Positions 33,674 to 43,396 are shown, numbered from the stretch's first letter. The stretch: 64,000 nt of DNA from Sphingomonas mali NBRC 15500 (GCF_001598415.1 NZ_BCYX01000009.1:1-64000); one strand, 5' to 3'. A program made the numbers and translations. The notes: generated by a model from the sequence alone, not told the origin.

Positions 33674-34546
33674 TTATCGCTTCATCGCCAGCAGTGCCTG
33701 GGCGCGCTTCAGATGCGGCATGTCGAGCATCGCGCCGTCGAGACCCACGGTCCCGGCGCCGGGATTGGCGTCGAACGCGGCGAGGACCTTCTCGGCATGG
33801 GCGATTTCATCGGGCGAGGGGGTGAAGGCGGCGTTGATCACCGGGACCTGATCGGGATGGATCGCCAGCATCCCGCGAAAGCCTGCGCGTCGCGCGCGGC
33901 GGGCCATTTTCTCCAGGCCCTCGGAATCGCGGAAATCGCCATGGATCGTCTCGATCGCGCTGACCGAGGCGGCAGCGGCGCCGGTCAGGCAGAGCGCGCG
34001 GAACAGCTGATAAGGGAAGTCGTACTCGCCATTGTCGTCGCGGTTGTTGGTCGCGCCGAGTGCCGTGGCGCTGTCCTCCGCGCCCCAGCTCAAGGCGGCG
34101 AGGCGCGGGCAGCCGGCATAATTGCCGACGTCGAACACGCCCGCGGGGGTCTCGGTCGCGAGGACGAACACCGGAATGCCGCCGATCGGAAGGCCGGCGG
34201 CCGCCTCGAGCGCGGTCAGATAATGGTTGAGCCGCTCGGCATCGGCACGGGTCGCCTTGGGCAGCATGATGCCATCGGGACGCGCTGGCACGATCGCTGC
34301 AAGGTCGGGCAATGCATGCGACGTATCGAGCGGATTGATCCGTACCCAGTGCGGTTGGCGGCGGTGCGTCGTCTTGAGGTGGCCGGCGACCGCCTTGCGC
34401 GCATCGGGCTTGGCGCTTTCGGCGACCGCGTCTTCCAGGTCGATGATCACCAGGTCGGCGGCACTCAGCCCGGCCTTTTCGAGCTTGCGGGGCGAATCGC
34501 CGGGGGCGAACAGGAGCGAGCGGGCAGCGAGCGGAGTGGTCGTCAT
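33674..34546 (-). CDS. HpcH/HpaI aldolase, CitE-like CoA-ester lyase
   Basis: A 290-residue TIM-barrel enzyme of the citrate lyase beta/CitE-like family, which cleaves or hydrolyses acyl-CoA esters such as citramalyl-CoA, malyl-CoA or related compounds. SLLFAPGDSPRKLEKA, VIIDLEDAVAESAK (metal-binding acid), HWVRINPLD and GFRGMLAIHPDQV are family signatures. It is divergent from the thiolase gene, with 105 bases between starts. The two could share a role in acyl-CoA metabolism, but no more can be said. Confidence 0.88.
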   Translation of the reverse strand: MTTTPLAARSLLFAPGDSPRKLEKAGLSAADLVIIDLEDAVAESAKPDARKAVAGHLKTTHRRQPHWVRINPLDTSHALPDLAAIVPARPDGIMLPKATRADAERLNHYLTALEAAAGLPIGGIPVFVLATETPAGVFDVGNYAGCPRLAALSWGAEDSATALGATNNRDDNGEYDFPYQLFRALCLTGAAAASVSAIETIHGDFRDSEGLEKMARRARRAGFRGMLAIHPDQVPVINAAFTPSPDEIAHAEKVLAAFDANPGAGTVGLDGAMLDMPHLKRAQALLAMKR

Positions 34547-34651
34547 GGCGGCGTTCTGGCGCAGGTGAGGGGCGTGCGCCAGCCCTCTCGCTTTTCGCGT
34601 TCCGTGAGGTTAAGCGCCATACCCGATATTCGATAAATGAGAGGACAGGTC

Positions 34652-35851
34652 ATGCGCGAAGCCGTCATCGTCTCCACCGCCCGCACCGGTATCGGCAAGG
34701 CCAATCGCGGCTATTTCAACATCACCGAAGCACCGGTGATCGGCGCACATGTGATGAATGCCGCGGTCGAACGCGCCGGCATCGATCCGTCGCGGATCGA
34801 CGACGTGTTCTACGGCGCCGGCAACGAATGGGGGACGCAGGGCTATAACGTCGCGCGCAACACGATCTTCGCCGCTGGCCTGCCGACCGAGGTGCCGGCG
34901 TTCACGCTCGATCGCAAATGCGGATCGGGTCTGACCGCGATCGCGCTCGCCGCGCGCGGGATCATGTGCGACGAGCTCGACGTCGCGCTCGCCGGCGGGA
35001 TGGAATCGATTACCTTGACCGCCAAACAGGCAGGCAAGCCGTATCAGAACCAGTCGGTGATCGCGAAGAAGCCTTATGCCTATATGCCGATGATCGAGAC
35101 CGCCGAGGTGGTCGCCGAGCGCTACGGGATCAGCCGAGAAGCACAGGACGAGTTCGGCGCGATGAGCCAACAGCGCGCCTATGACGGGCTGCAAAAAGGC
35201 GCGTTCGCCGAAGAGATCGTGCCGATCACGGTCGAAAAGGCGACCTTCGACAAGGAAGGCAACCAGACCGGCACCGAGCAGGTCACCGTCACCCAGGACG
35301 AGGGCATTCGCGGCGGTACGACGGCGGAAATCCTGTCGGGCCTACGCACCGTGTTCAAGGACGGCATGGTGATCAAGGAAGGCAAGTACATCACCGCGGG
35401 TAACGCCAGCCAGCTGTCCGACGGCGCCGCGGCGCAGATCCTGATGGAGCGCAAGGCAGCCGAGGCGGAAGGCAAGGACATCCTCGGCATCTATCGCGGT
35501 TTCCAGGTCGCGGGATGCGAGCCCGACGAAATGGGCATCGGCCCGGTCTTCGCGATCCCCAAGCTGCTCAAGCGCGCCGGGCTCAAGATCGAGGATATCG
35601 GCCTGTGGGAGATCAACGAGGCGTTCGCCTCGCAATGCCTCTATTGCCGCGACACGCTGGGGATCGATCCCGGTAAGCTCAACGTCAATGGCGGCGCGAT
35701 CGCGGTCGGGCATCCGTTCGGGATGACGGGCTCGCGACTGGCGGGCCACGCCCTGATCGAGGGGCGCAAGCGCGGGGTGAAGTACGTCGTGGTGTCGATG
35801 TGCACCGCGGGCGGCATGGGCGCGGCGGGATTGTTCGAAATTCCGGGCTGA
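34652..35851 (+). CDS. Acetyl-CoA C-acyltransferase (thiolase)
   Basis: A 399-residue thiolase for acyl-CoA chain cleavage or condensation in beta-oxidation. Catalytic residues are present: nucleophile Cys in [11 protein letters not shown], His in [17 protein letters not shown] and the second Cys in [12 protein letters not shown]. Length and motifs fit the degradative FadA-like group. ATG 34652 ([13 protein letters not shown]) is the family start. It is followed by a REP pair and the convergent esterase gene. Confidence 0.92.
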   Translation: MREAVIVSTARTGIGKANRGYFNITEAPVIGAHVMNAAVERAGIDPSRIDDVFYGAGNEWGTQGYNVARNTIFAAGLPTEVPAFTLDRKCGSGLTAIALAARGIMCDELDVALAGGMESITLTAKQAGKPYQNQSVIAKKPYAYMPMIETAEVVAERYGISREAQDEFGAMSQQRAYDGLQKGAFAEEIVPITVEKATFDKEGNQTGTEQVTVTQDEGIRGGTTAEILSGLRTVFKDGMVIKEGKYITAGNASQLSDGAAAQILMERKAAEAEGKDILGIYRGFQVAGCEPDEMGIGPVFAIPKLLKRAGLKIEDIGLWEINEAFASQCLYCRDTLGIDPGKLNVNGGAIAVGHPFGMTGSRLAGHALIEGRKRGVKYVVVSMCTAGGMGAAGLFEIPG

Positions 35852-35872
35852 CGAGCGAAACAAGGCGCCTTC

Positions 35873-35962
35873 GTCACCCCGGACTTGTTCCGGGGTCCAA
35901 CCTTCCACAACGGAAATCCGACGGTTGTTGCCCGTTGGATGCCGGAACAAGTCCGGCATGAC
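35873..35962. repeat. REP pair (BIME-like), copy A
   Basis: Two inverted REP units, 35873-35899 (GTCACCCCGGACTTG...) and 35936-35962 (...CAAGTCCGGCATGAC), each a hairpin on its own and facing each other. Same design as the pairs at 40.5 and 54.1 kb. The pair sits between convergent genes and may limit read-through. Confidence 0.75.
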
Positions 35963-35989
35963 GGTTGGCTTTCCCCAGTGCTGGCTCAC

Positions 35990-37060
35990 TCATCGCCTAT
36001 CTCGACCAGCCAAATCCCAATTCGGGGAAGGGCTATCGGCGTTCGCTGATCGCGCCTGCAGCATCCCGATCTGCGTCATCCAGTGCTCGACCAGTTGCGG
36101 CCAGATCCCGACCGGCTCGTTCTTCTTGCGCAATCCGAAGGCGTGGCCGCCCTTGGCGAACAGGTGCATTTCGGTGGACACGCCGACTTTATCGAGCGCA
36201 GCGGCATACATCAGGCTGTTGCAGATCGGGTCGATCGGGTCGTTCCACGCCTGGGCGATGAAGGTCGGCGGCGCGATCTTGATGATCGGCAGGGTCGGGT
36301 CGAACTTGCCGCCGCCACGGCAGATATGGCCGGGATAGAGCGCGACGGCGAAGTCGGGGCGGCTGCTGACCGTGTCGATGGCGTCGACCGGCTTATAGGT
36401 CGGCGTGAGGATGTTGCTGGTCTGCGCAACCAGATAGCCACCCGCCGAAAAGCCCATCACGCCGATCTTGTTGGGGTCGATGTTCAGCTCTTTCGCCTTC
36501 GAGCGAACCAGCCGGATCGTCCGCTGCGCGTCCTGCAGCGCGCGCATGATCTTCGGCGTGATGTGGCGCTGGAGCCCGTCGTCCCAATATTCATTGCCGC
36601 CGGGCGCGCGGTATTTCGACACGATGCATGTAATCCCCTTGGTGGTCAGCCAGTCGCAGATCTCGGTGCCTTCGAGGGTGATGAACACCTTCTGAAATCC
36701 GCCGCCGGGAAAGACGATGACGGCGGTACCAGTGTTGCGGCCCTTGGGCGGGATGATCGTCATCGTCGGAATGGCGATGTCGAGCACCGCTTCGGACTTG
36801 CCGCCGAACTCGGGCGGTTCCTTGTACGTATCCACGCTTTCGGGCGGCTGCGGCCGGAGCGTGCCATCGGGCGGATTGCCGGGCCAGATCGGTAGCTGCG
36901 TCAGCCCCGCCGCGGGTTGCCAGACGCCGCTGGTGCGCACCGGCGGCGCGTCCTTTGCGGGAGCAGGCTGTTTGTCCGCCTGCGGCGCACTCTGCGCGCT
37001 GCAGGCGAGGCTGGTCAGGGTCAGCGCACAGAGAATCGGCAATCCGAGACGTAGCACCAT
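35990..37060 (-). CDS. Alpha/beta hydrolase, exported esterase-like
   Basis: A 356-residue exported hydrolase of the acetyl-esterase/BD-FAE type. An N-terminal hydrophobic segment (MVLRLGLPILCALTLTSLACSAQ) is a signal peptide; the SLAC cysteine is an imperfect lipobox, so lipid attachment is uncertain. Oxyanion region VIVFPGGGFQ, nucleophile Ser in GFSAGGYL, Asp in AQAWNDPIDP and His in KGGHAFGLR complete the triad. Members often remove acetyl groups from plant polysaccharides. ATG 37060 follows GCGGGGAA. The 5' end is divergent from trxB. Confidence 0.85.
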   Translation of the reverse strand: MVLRLGLPILCALTLTSLACSAQSAPQADKQPAPAKDAPPVRTSGVWQPAAGLTQLPIWPGNPPDGTLRPQPPESVDTYKEPPEFGGKSEAVLDIAIPTMTIIPPKGRNTGTAVIVFPGGGFQKVFITLEGTEICDWLTTKGITCIVSKYRAPGGNEYWDDGLQRHITPKIMRALQDAQRTIRLVRSKAKELNIDPNKIGVMGFSAGGYLVAQTSNILTPTYKPVDAIDTVSSRPDFAVALYPGHICRGGGKFDPTLPIIKIAPPTFIAQAWNDPIDPICNSLMYAAALDKVGVSTEMHLFAKGGHAFGLRKKNEPVGIWPQLVEHWMTQIGMLQARSANADSPSPNWDLAGRDRR

Positions 37061-37206
37061 CACGTTCCCCGCTCGACAAATGATTGGTTCTGCATCCTGC
37101 GGCGCTTGGAGCGGTGCAAGCTTTTCTCTCCATCCACGCAGCTTGTTGTGGATAAATCCCAACCCATGTTTGCGCCAAAGGGCCCTTCGCCCTTAGGACG
37201 TCCCGC

Positions 37207-38175
37207 ATGACTACGCATACCACCCGCATGCTCATCCTCGGTTCGGGCCCGGCCGGCCTGTCGGCCGCGATCTACGGCGCGCGCGCCGGGATGGAGCCGA
37301 TCGTCGTCCAGGGCATCCAGCCCGGCGGCCAGCTGACCACCACCACCGATGTCGAGAATTATCCCGGCTTCCGTGAGGTGATCCAGGGCCCCTGGCTGAT
37401 GCAGGAGATGCAGGCCCAGGCCGAACATGTCGGCACGCGGATGATGTGGGATACGATCGTCGAGGTCGACCTGACCCGGCGCCCGTTCCGGTTGATCGGC
37501 GATAGCGGCGAGATCTATGTCGGTGACGTGCTGGTGATCGCGACCGGTGCGCAGGCCAAGTGGCTCGGGCTCGACAGCGAGGAAGCGCTGAAGGGCAAGG
37601 GCGTCAGCGCCTGCGCGACCTGCGACGGCTTCTTCTATCGCGGCAAGAAGGTCGCGGTGATCGGCGGCGGCAATACCGCGGTCGAGGAAGCGCTCTACCT
37701 CACCAATCACTCACCCGACGTGACTCTGATCCATCGCCGCGATTCGTTTCGGGCAGAAAAGATCCTGCAGCAGCGCCTGTTCGCCAACGAGCGGATCAAG
37801 GTGTTGTGGAACAAGGAAGTCGAAACCTTCGTCGATGGCGGCGGCATCGCCGGTCTGGTCGCGCTCGAGCTGCGCGACACGGTGACCGGCGAGCTCTCGC
37901 GGCTGGATGTCGAGGGCGGGTTCGTCGCGATCGGCCATCATCCGGCAACCGAACTGTTTCGCGGGCACCTCGAACTCGACGCCGACCATTATATCAAGGT
38001 CGAGACCGGCACGACGCGTACCAGCGTCCCGGGCGTGTTCGCGTGCGGCGATGTGATGGACAAAGTGTATCGGCAGGCGGTCACCGCCGCCGGCACCGGC
38101 TGCATGGCCGCGCTCGACGCCGAGCGCTTCCTGGCAGAGGCCGATTTCGAGAAGGTCGCCGAAGCCGCCGAGTGA
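37207..38175 (+). CDS. trxB: Thioredoxin-disulfide reductase
   Basis: A 322-residue FAD-dependent enzyme that reduces thioredoxin with NADPH. FAD-binding [14 protein letters not shown], redox-active pair in [10 protein letters not shown] (C-A-T-C), NADPH-binding [14 protein letters not shown] and C-terminal [22 protein letters not shown] are all intact. Length is standard. It converges on the SnoaL-like gene, the two stop codons being 2 bases apart. Confidence 0.96.
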   Translation: MTTHTTRMLILGSGPAGLSAAIYGARAGMEPIVVQGIQPGGQLTTTTDVENYPGFREVIQGPWLMQEMQAQAEHVGTRMMWDTIVEVDLTRRPFRLIGDSGEIYVGDVLVIATGAQAKWLGLDSEEALKGKGVSACATCDGFFYRGKKVAVIGGGNTAVEEALYLTNHSPDVTLIHRRDSFRAEKILQQRLFANERIKVLWNKEVETFVDGGGIAGLVALELRDTVTGELSRLDVEGGFVAIGHHPATELFRGHLELDADHYIKVETGTTRTSVPGVFACGDVMDKVYRQAVTAAGTGCMAALDAERFLAEADFEKVAEAAE

Positions 38176-38177
38176 CG

Positions 38178-38564
38178 TCAGGCGCTTGCCGGCTCTTTTT
38201 TAGGGTCGGCATGCTGGCCCTCGGCGACGTCGTGAGGGACGTTCCAGCCGAAGTAGACCTCGGCCTCGACAATCTTGCGGTCGTGCAGAGTGTGAACTTC
38301 CGTATTGCGGAATCGCCGCCCGCGCATCGTGCCGATATAGGTGACGAACACCGTGTCCCCGTCAGAGGCCATGCGGACGATCTCAAAATCATCCATGTTC
38401 CGGCTGCTGGGCCAACAAAGGCGGAAATAGGCGTCGCGGTCGATCCGGTTGTCGAGGGGGCTGGAGAAATGGAAGTTCTCGGCGATCAACTGCTCGATCG
38501 CCTCGCGGTCCTTGTCGACATAGGCCTGCAGCGTACCGCGGACGACATCTTGGTCGGAAATCAT
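38178..38564 (-). CDS. SnoaL-like / NTF2-fold protein
   Basis: A 128-residue protein with the NTF2-like fold (nuclear transport factor 2/ketosteroid-isomerase shape): LQAYVDKDREAIEQLIAENFHFSSPLDNRIDRDAYF at the N-terminus and FRNTEVHTLHDRKIVEAEVYFGW strands later. Such proteins bind or isomerise small hydrophobic molecules; the substrate is unknown. It follows hydrolase 1 of the XrtA locus on the same strand with a 57-base gap, so it may belong to that transcript. Confidence 0.82.
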   Translation of the reverse strand: MISDQDVVRGTLQAYVDKDREAIEQLIAENFHFSSPLDNRIDRDAYFRLCWPSSRNMDDFEIVRMASDGDTVFVTYIGTMRGRRFRNTEVHTLHDRKIVEAEVYFGWNVPHDVAEGQHADPKKEPASA

Positions 38565-38621
38565 GAGGGCAGCTCCCGTAGCGTCTCGCGCAAACGCGAG
38601 GGCGCACCGGGCGTTCCCGCG

Positions 38622-39392
38622 TCAGGCGCTCCGGATCGCCGTCAAGACCTCCTCGCGCAGCCAGTCGCCATCCCCCGGCCGCGCGAAGCTGTGGCTGTCG
38701 GTTTCGCGATAGTGGATCGGATCTGGCTCGCGCCAGGCATGCTCGAAGCGGATCGCGGTATTGTCGCGCCGGGCGAGCAGAATCGTGCGCGGCGTACCGA
38801 TCATGGCCACTGCCATCCGCGCCGCAATCGGATTTGCAGCTTCTTTCGATTTGGTAGAAGCCTTGCGTAACCCCTTGATCGCTTTTCCGATATTTATCCC
38901 ACCGGACAGGGCGCGAAGCCATTGGCGTGGATCGCGCGCGCGGTCCGCATAATGCGACCGGATGGCGGAGGCGGGGGGCAGAGCATCGTCTTCGTCTCCG
39001 ACCCAGGGGTTGGCGAGGACCAGCGCGTCGATCCCGGCATCGCGATGGAACAAGGCGAGCGCGGTCGCGGCATCGCAATTGCCGAAGCCGACCACGCGCT
39101 TCATGTGCGGCGCGAGCGTACGAAAGGTGCATGCCGCGGCCGCGATGTCGGGCCCGCTATCCTGATAGCCGTGATTGGCACCGTCCGAATCGCCGATGCC
39201 GCGCCGGTCGAAGCGGAACACCGGAATGCCGGTGGCGGCCAAATCAGCGGCGAGCAGCGCCATGCCGCGATGCGCGCCGCAGCGCAGTTCGTTACCGCCC
39301 GACACGATCAGCAGCCCGGTCGTGCCCGGCGCATCGTCGAGCGTACCGATCAGCGTGTCGCCATCGCAGGGAAAGGTTGTCAGCTCGCGCAT
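38622..39392 (-). CDS. Hydrolase 1, exosortase A system-associated
   Basis: A 256-residue alpha/beta hydrolase of the XrtA-linked 'hydrolase 1' type. N-terminal LLIVSGGNELRCGAHRGMALLAADLAATGIPVFRFDRRGIGDSDG is characteristic. The nucleophile elbow reads GFGNCDAATA, with Cys in place of the usual Ser. Its role in the exosortase A polysaccharide pathway is not known; it probably acts on an acyl or glycolipid intermediate. It overlaps hydrolase 2 by 13 bases. ATG 39392 is the correct start; the longer frame is not coding. Confidence 0.85.
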   Translation of the reverse strand: MRELTTFPCDGDTLIGTLDDAPGTTGLLIVSGGNELRCGAHRGMALLAADLAATGIPVFRFDRRGIGDSDGANHGYQDSGPDIAAAACTFRTLAPHMKRVVGFGNCDAATALALFHRDAGIDALVLANPWVGDEDDALPPASAIRSHYADRARDPRQWLRALSGGINIGKAIKGLRKASTKSKEAANPIAARMAVAMIGTPRTILLARRDNTAIRFEHAWREPDPIHYRETDSHSFARPGDGDWLREEVLTAIRSA

Positions 39393-40078
39393 TGCGCGAT
39401 CCAGTCGGCTATATCGTCCGCGAGCAGGTCGGCGAGCGCGGGATCGTCGCCCGGCTCGCTCTGCCGCCATAGCGGCGCGCCGGCGACCTTGCGATCAGCG
39501 ACCGCGGGATCGGTTTCGAGGCGGACGACGCGGACCGCGCCATCGCGCACGCAATCGGCGGCGTTGAGATCGCGGAGCAATGTTCGCGACAGTGCGTTGC
39601 CGGCGATCGTTACCGGATTGCCCTCGTCATTGTAATTGCCGAGGTCGATCTCGATCCGCTCACCCGCGGCCGCACTGGTGCGTAGCAATTCGCGGACCAG
39701 CGCCTCGCCTTTCGCCGGAGCGAGTTGCCAGCGCGATGCCGCCTTGACGTCATGATCGAGTAACGCCCCGCCGCGACAGGATAAAATATGAATGGGGCGC
39801 CCGTCTGCGGCGGCGGTCGCGGCAGACGCCAATGCCGTGCGCCAGCCAGCGAGCATGGCGTTTTCGGTGGGCACCAGGCTCTCGCCTTGCCCGGGAAGGT
39901 CGGGAAGCGCGCTTGAGATATGGCGGTCGGCGAGGCGCCGCAGCACGCCGGTCAGGAAGGTGCGCGTTCGATTGGCTTCTTCGAACAACGGCAGCACCGC
40001 GACCACGACCGGGCCCGTACTGGGGCCGAAGCGGATCATCGCCTCTCGCCCCCCGGCCCAGTCGTAGTGATCGATCAT
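39380..40078 (-). CDS. Alpha/beta hydrolase, exosortase A system (hydrolase 2-like)
   Basis: A 232-residue alpha/beta hydrolase related to XrtA-system 'hydrolase 2', though more divergent. VVAVLPLFEEANRTRTFL resembles the typical VHPFAEEMNKSRR start of that group, and LPDLPGQGES takes the place of the D-L-x-G-x-G-[DE]-S strand. The nucleophile position reads ILSCRGGALL, again Cys. The hydrolytic role is thus unproven. It lies between the acyl carrier protein and hydrolase 1, with overlaps of 4 and 13 bases, so the three are translated together. Confidence 0.7.
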   Translation of the reverse strand: MIDHYDWAGGREAMIRFGPSTGPVVVAVLPLFEEANRTRTFLTGVLRRLADRHISSALPDLPGQGESLVPTENAMLAGWRTALASAATAAADGRPIHILSCRGGALLDHDVKAASRWQLAPAKGEALVRELLRTSAAAGERIEIDLGNYNDEGNPVTIAGNALSRTLLRDLNAADCVRDGAVRVVRLETDPAVADRKVAGAPLWRQSEPGDDPALADLLADDIADWIAQCAS

Positions 40079-40362
40079 GCGTCCTTCTTAGCGTGGACCT
40101 TGGCTTCAGCGAAACGGCGGAGCGCACCGAAGCTCTCAAGCATCTCTCCGTCCACCTCGTCATCCTCGATCAGGATGTGCAGCCGGTCCTCGATTTCGGT
40201 CAGCACGCCGGCGACCGCCATCGAATCGAGCTCGGGCAGGGCGCCGAACAACGCGGTGTCGTCGTCGAACGCGGCGACGCGATCGGCGTCGAGCGCCAGG
40301 ACATCCTTGAGAACGGCGCGCACGGTCTGGTCGACCGTCGACGGAGCGTGGTGCGTGGTCAT
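40075..40362 (-). CDS. Acyl carrier protein, exosortase A system
   Basis: A 95-residue acyl carrier protein. The phosphopantetheine-attachment Ser is in ELDSMAVAG, followed by an acidic helix LTEIEDRLHILIEDDEV that would contact partner enzymes. Among XrtA loci it is normally paired with the acyl-CoA ligase, which is divergent here across 255 bases. It probably carries an acyl or amino-acyl group used to modify the polysaccharide. It is first of the leftward arm, overlapping the next gene by 4 bases. Confidence 0.85.
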   Translation of the reverse strand: MTTHHAPSTVDQTVRAVLKDVLALDADRVAAFDDDTALFGALPELDSMAVAGVLTEIEDRLHILIEDDEVDGEMLESFGALRRFAEAKVHAKKDA

Positions 40363-40452
40363 CGTTTCGGCGCGTTACCGATAGGGAAGCGGCTTGGGAA
40401 GGGTCAGGTCGCAGCGGCGAGAGACGAAGGCCCATTGCAATGCGTCGAAGTC

Positions 40453-40541
40453 GTCATGCCGGGCTTGTCCCGGCATCCACCGTGCAACAGGACGCGACAG
40501 GAGCGGTTGCGCGGTGGACCCCGGCACAAGGCCGGGGTCAC
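40453..40541. repeat. REP pair (BIME-like), copy B
   Basis: Inverted units 40453-40479 (GTCATGCCGGGCTTGTCCC...) and 40515-40541 (...CAAGGCCGGGGTCAC) in the 255-base divergent region between the acyl carrier protein and acyl-CoA ligase genes, so it sits in the promoter zone of both arms of the XrtA locus. Confidence 0.75.
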
Positions 40542-40617
40542 GGAGTAGGGAGGCTTGGCCGAAGAAACACTCGAGCGAAACCTTGGGTGAAGCACCCGAC
40601 CCCGCTATCAGGGCCTC

Positions 40618-42102
40618 ATGGTCCCACTCGATCCCGCGCCGCGGCCGCTCGACCACCTGACGTTGCGTGGGCGCGCGGGCGATCCGGCGCTGGCGACGCG
40701 CGACGGCGTGCTCGATTTCGCCGGTCTGGAAGCGGCGGTCGGGGCACTGGCTGGCTGGTTGGCGGGGCAGGGACTGGCTTCGGGCGACCGGGTCGCCACT
40801 TGGCTCCCCAAGACGCGCACCGCTTGTCTGATGCCGTTGGCGGCGGCGCGCGCTGGTTTCGTCCATGTTCCGGTAAATCCCCAGCTCAAACACTTGCAGG
40901 TACAGCATATTCTATCCGACAGCGATGCGCGCCTGCTGATCACCCAGGCAACTCGCGCTGAGACGCTGGAGATGGAGGGAGTGAGGATCGTGACGGACGA
41001 TCCACCGCTCGTCGGCCCTGCCTTGCCGCCCTCCGACGCCGATCCCGGCGCCTTGGCGGCACTCCTCTACACGTCGGGATCGACCGGGCGGCCCAAGGGC
41101 GTGATGCTGAGCCACACCAATCTGTGGCTCGGCGCGATCAGCGTCGCGCATTATCTGGGGCTGGACCATGCCGATCGCGTGCTCGGCGTGCTGCCGCTCA
41201 GTTTCGATTACGGGCAGAACCAGCTCTTCTCGACCTGGGCGGCGGGGGCGTGTGTGGTGCCGTTCGACTATCTGCTGCCGCGCGACGTCTATCGCGCGAT
41301 CGAGCGCGAGCGGATCACGACGCTGGCCGGTGTGCCGCCGCTCTGGGCGCAGTTACTTGATATCGACCCTCAGGAAATCGACACAAGCACTCTGAAAAGA
41401 ATTACGAATTCTGGTGGTGCGCTGACCCGGCGGCTGATTGACGGGCTGCGCGAACGATTCCCGCAGGCCGATATCTATCCAATGTACGGGCTGACCGAGG
41501 CATTCCGCTCGACTTATCTCGACCCCGCCTTGGTCGCGGACCATCCCGACTCGATTGGCCACGCGATTCCCTTCGCCGAGATCATGATCGTGCGGCCCGA
41601 CGGCGCCCAGGCTGCAGCTGGCGAACCCGGCGAACTGGTCCACGCCGGTCCGCTCGTGGCGCAAGGCTATTGGCAGGATCCCGAACGGACCGCGGCGCGC
41701 TTCCGGCCGGCACCGGCATGGTCGCAGGCGGGCGGCATGGCAGTGTGGTCGGGCGATACGGCGGTAGCGGACGCCGATGGGCTGCTGCGCTTCGTCGGTC
41801 GTGATGACGAGATGATCAAATCGGCCGGCAACCGCATCAGTCCCAACGAAATCGAGGAAGCGATCACCGCCGGCGGCGAGACGGGTGAGGCGGTCGCGAT
41901 CGGCGTTCCCGACGAGCGCCAAGGCCAGGCAATCGTGGTGGTGGCGAAGGGCGACGGATCCGCCGAACCGGCCTTGCGGGAGCGCCTGCGCCGCGATTTA
42001 CCCAATTTCATGCAGCCGGCGCGCTATGTCTGGCTGGCCGAGCTGCCTCGCAACGCCAACGGCAAGCTCGACCGCGCGGGATTGAGGGGGATGATGTCAT
42101 GA
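40618..42102 (+). CDS. Acyl-CoA ligase (AMP-forming), exosortase A system-associated
   Basis: A 494-residue ANL-superfamily enzyme that activates a carboxylic acid as the adenylate and loads it on CoA or on the nearby acyl carrier protein. P-loop ALLYTSGSTGRPKGVMLSH, YGLTEAFRSTY, GDTAVADADGLLRFVGRDDEMIKSAGNRISPNEIEE and the C-terminal lysine in LPRNANGKLDR are all in order. The family fits the XrtA-linked ligase. Its 3' end overlaps the PLP decarboxylase by 4 bases. Confidence 0.93.
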   Translation: MVPLDPAPRPLDHLTLRGRAGDPALATRDGVLDFAGLEAAVGALAGWLAGQGLASGDRVATWLPKTRTACLMPLAAARAGFVHVPVNPQLKHLQVQHILSDSDARLLITQATRAETLEMEGVRIVTDDPPLVGPALPPSDADPGALAALLYTSGSTGRPKGVMLSHTNLWLGAISVAHYLGLDHADRVLGVLPLSFDYGQNQLFSTWAAGACVVPFDYLLPRDVYRAIERERITTLAGVPPLWAQLLDIDPQEIDTSTLKRITNSGGALTRRLIDGLRERFPQADIYPMYGLTEAFRSTYLDPALVADHPDSIGHAIPFAEIMIVRPDGAQAAAGEPGELVHAGPLVAQGYWQDPERTAARFRPAPAWSQAGGMAVWSGDTAVADADGLLRFVGRDDEMIKSAGNRISPNEIEEAITAGGETGEAVAIGVPDERQGQAIVVVAKGDGSAEPALRERLRRDLPNFMQPARYVWLAELPRNANGKLDRAGLRGMMS

Positions 42103-43286
42103 AGCCGATGGGCGCGATCCCCCTGGAGTTCCAATCGGTTCCGCTTGTCATTGGCGGCCGGTCGGTGGCGGAACTGCTCACATCGTCGCCCCTGTTCGTC
42201 TATGACATGGCAGTGGTCAGCAGCCGGATAGCACGGTTCCGGTCGGCGTTTCCCGGTGTCGACCTCCATTATGCCGTGAAGGCCAATCCCTTCGCTCCGT
42301 TGCTCGCGGCGATGGCGCCGCTGGTCGACGGGTTCGATGTCGCGTCGGCGGGCGAACTGGCGCGCGTTGTCGGCCTCGACAAGGCGGTGAGCTTTGCCGG
42401 ACCCGGCAAGGCCGATGCCGAGCTCGACGCCGCAATCGCCGCCGGGGTGACGATCAATCTCGAGAGCGAGAACGAGGCGGATCGCGCGCTCGCCATTGCG
42501 GAACGGCGCGGCGAGACTCCGCGACTCGCGGTCCGCGTGAACCCCGAATTCGAGCTGCGCGGGTCGGGCATGCGGATGGGTGGGCGCGCCTCACCATTCG
42601 GGATCGATGCCGAAGGCGTCCCGGCGCTGGTGAAGCGCATCCTGGCAGCGGGCGCCGAATGGCGCGGTTTCCACATCTTCGCAGGATCGCAAGCACTCGA
42701 TCCGTCCGCGATCATCGACAGCCAGGCGCATACGCTCGACCTTGCCGTCCGGCTGGCCGAGAAGGCGGGGGCATCGCCGCCGCTCGTCAATCTCGGCGGC
42801 GGATTTGGCATTCCCTATTTCCCGGGCGAGCAGGTGCTTGATATCGAAGCGATCGGTGCCGCGCTGACGCCAAGCCTAAGCGTGCTGCCCAACACGCGGT
42901 TCGCGATCGAACTGGGGCGCTGGCTGGTAGGCGAAGCCGGCGTTTATCTGGCTCGCATTGTCGACCGCAAGGAAAGCCGGGGCGAGATCTTCCTGGTGTG
43001 TGACGGCGGCCTCAACCACCAACTCGCCGCCACGGGTAACCTGGGCACGGTGGTACGCCGCAACTACCCCGTCGCCGTCGCCACGGCTGCGCCAGACGCA
43101 CCGCGCGAAACGGTAAGCGTCGTCGGCCCGCTCTGCACCCCGCTCGATCGCCTCGCCGATCAGGTCGACCTGCCGGTGGCGGGCACCGGTGACGTCATCG
43201 CGATCTTCATGGCCGGAGCGTATGGACTTACTGCCAGTCCGTGGGAGTTCCTGGGCCATTCCAGACCCGCGGAAATCCTCGTCTGA
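42099..43286 (+). CDS. PLP-dependent decarboxylase, exosortase A system-associated
   Basis: A 395-residue fold-type III PLP enzyme related to diaminopimelate and ornithine decarboxylases. PLP lysine in LHYAVKANPFAPL, and the glycine loop in NLGGGFGIPY. The specific variant is the one linked to exosortase A. It overlaps the acyl-CoA ligase by 4 bases, so the ligase, decarboxylase and acyl carrier protein probably make and load one amino-acid-derived group. The substrate is not known. Confidence 0.92.
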   Translation: MKPMGAIPLEFQSVPLVIGGRSVAELLTSSPLFVYDMAVVSSRIARFRSAFPGVDLHYAVKANPFAPLLAAMAPLVDGFDVASAGELARVVGLDKAVSFAGPGKADAELDAAIAAGVTINLESENEADRALAIAERRGETPRLAVRVNPEFELRGSGMRMGGRASPFGIDAEGVPALVKRILAAGAEWRGFHIFAGSQALDPSAIIDSQAHTLDLAVRLAEKAGASPPLVNLGGGFGIPYFPGEQVLDIEAIGAALTPSLSVLPNTRFAIELGRWLVGEAGVYLARIVDRKESRGEIFLVCDGGLNHQLAATGNLGTVVRRNYPVAVATAAPDAPRETVSVVGPLCTPLDRLADQVDLPVAGTGDVIAIFMAGAYGLTASPWEFLGHSRPAEILV

Positions 43287-43396
43287 CTTTTACTCCTAAC
43301 GCAATCTTTACCCCCGCGACCCCATAGCCAAGCCCGAAGTCTGCGCGTGCCGGAATGACGTCACCGGTCCAGCCGTGCGCAGACGGGAGGCTGATT

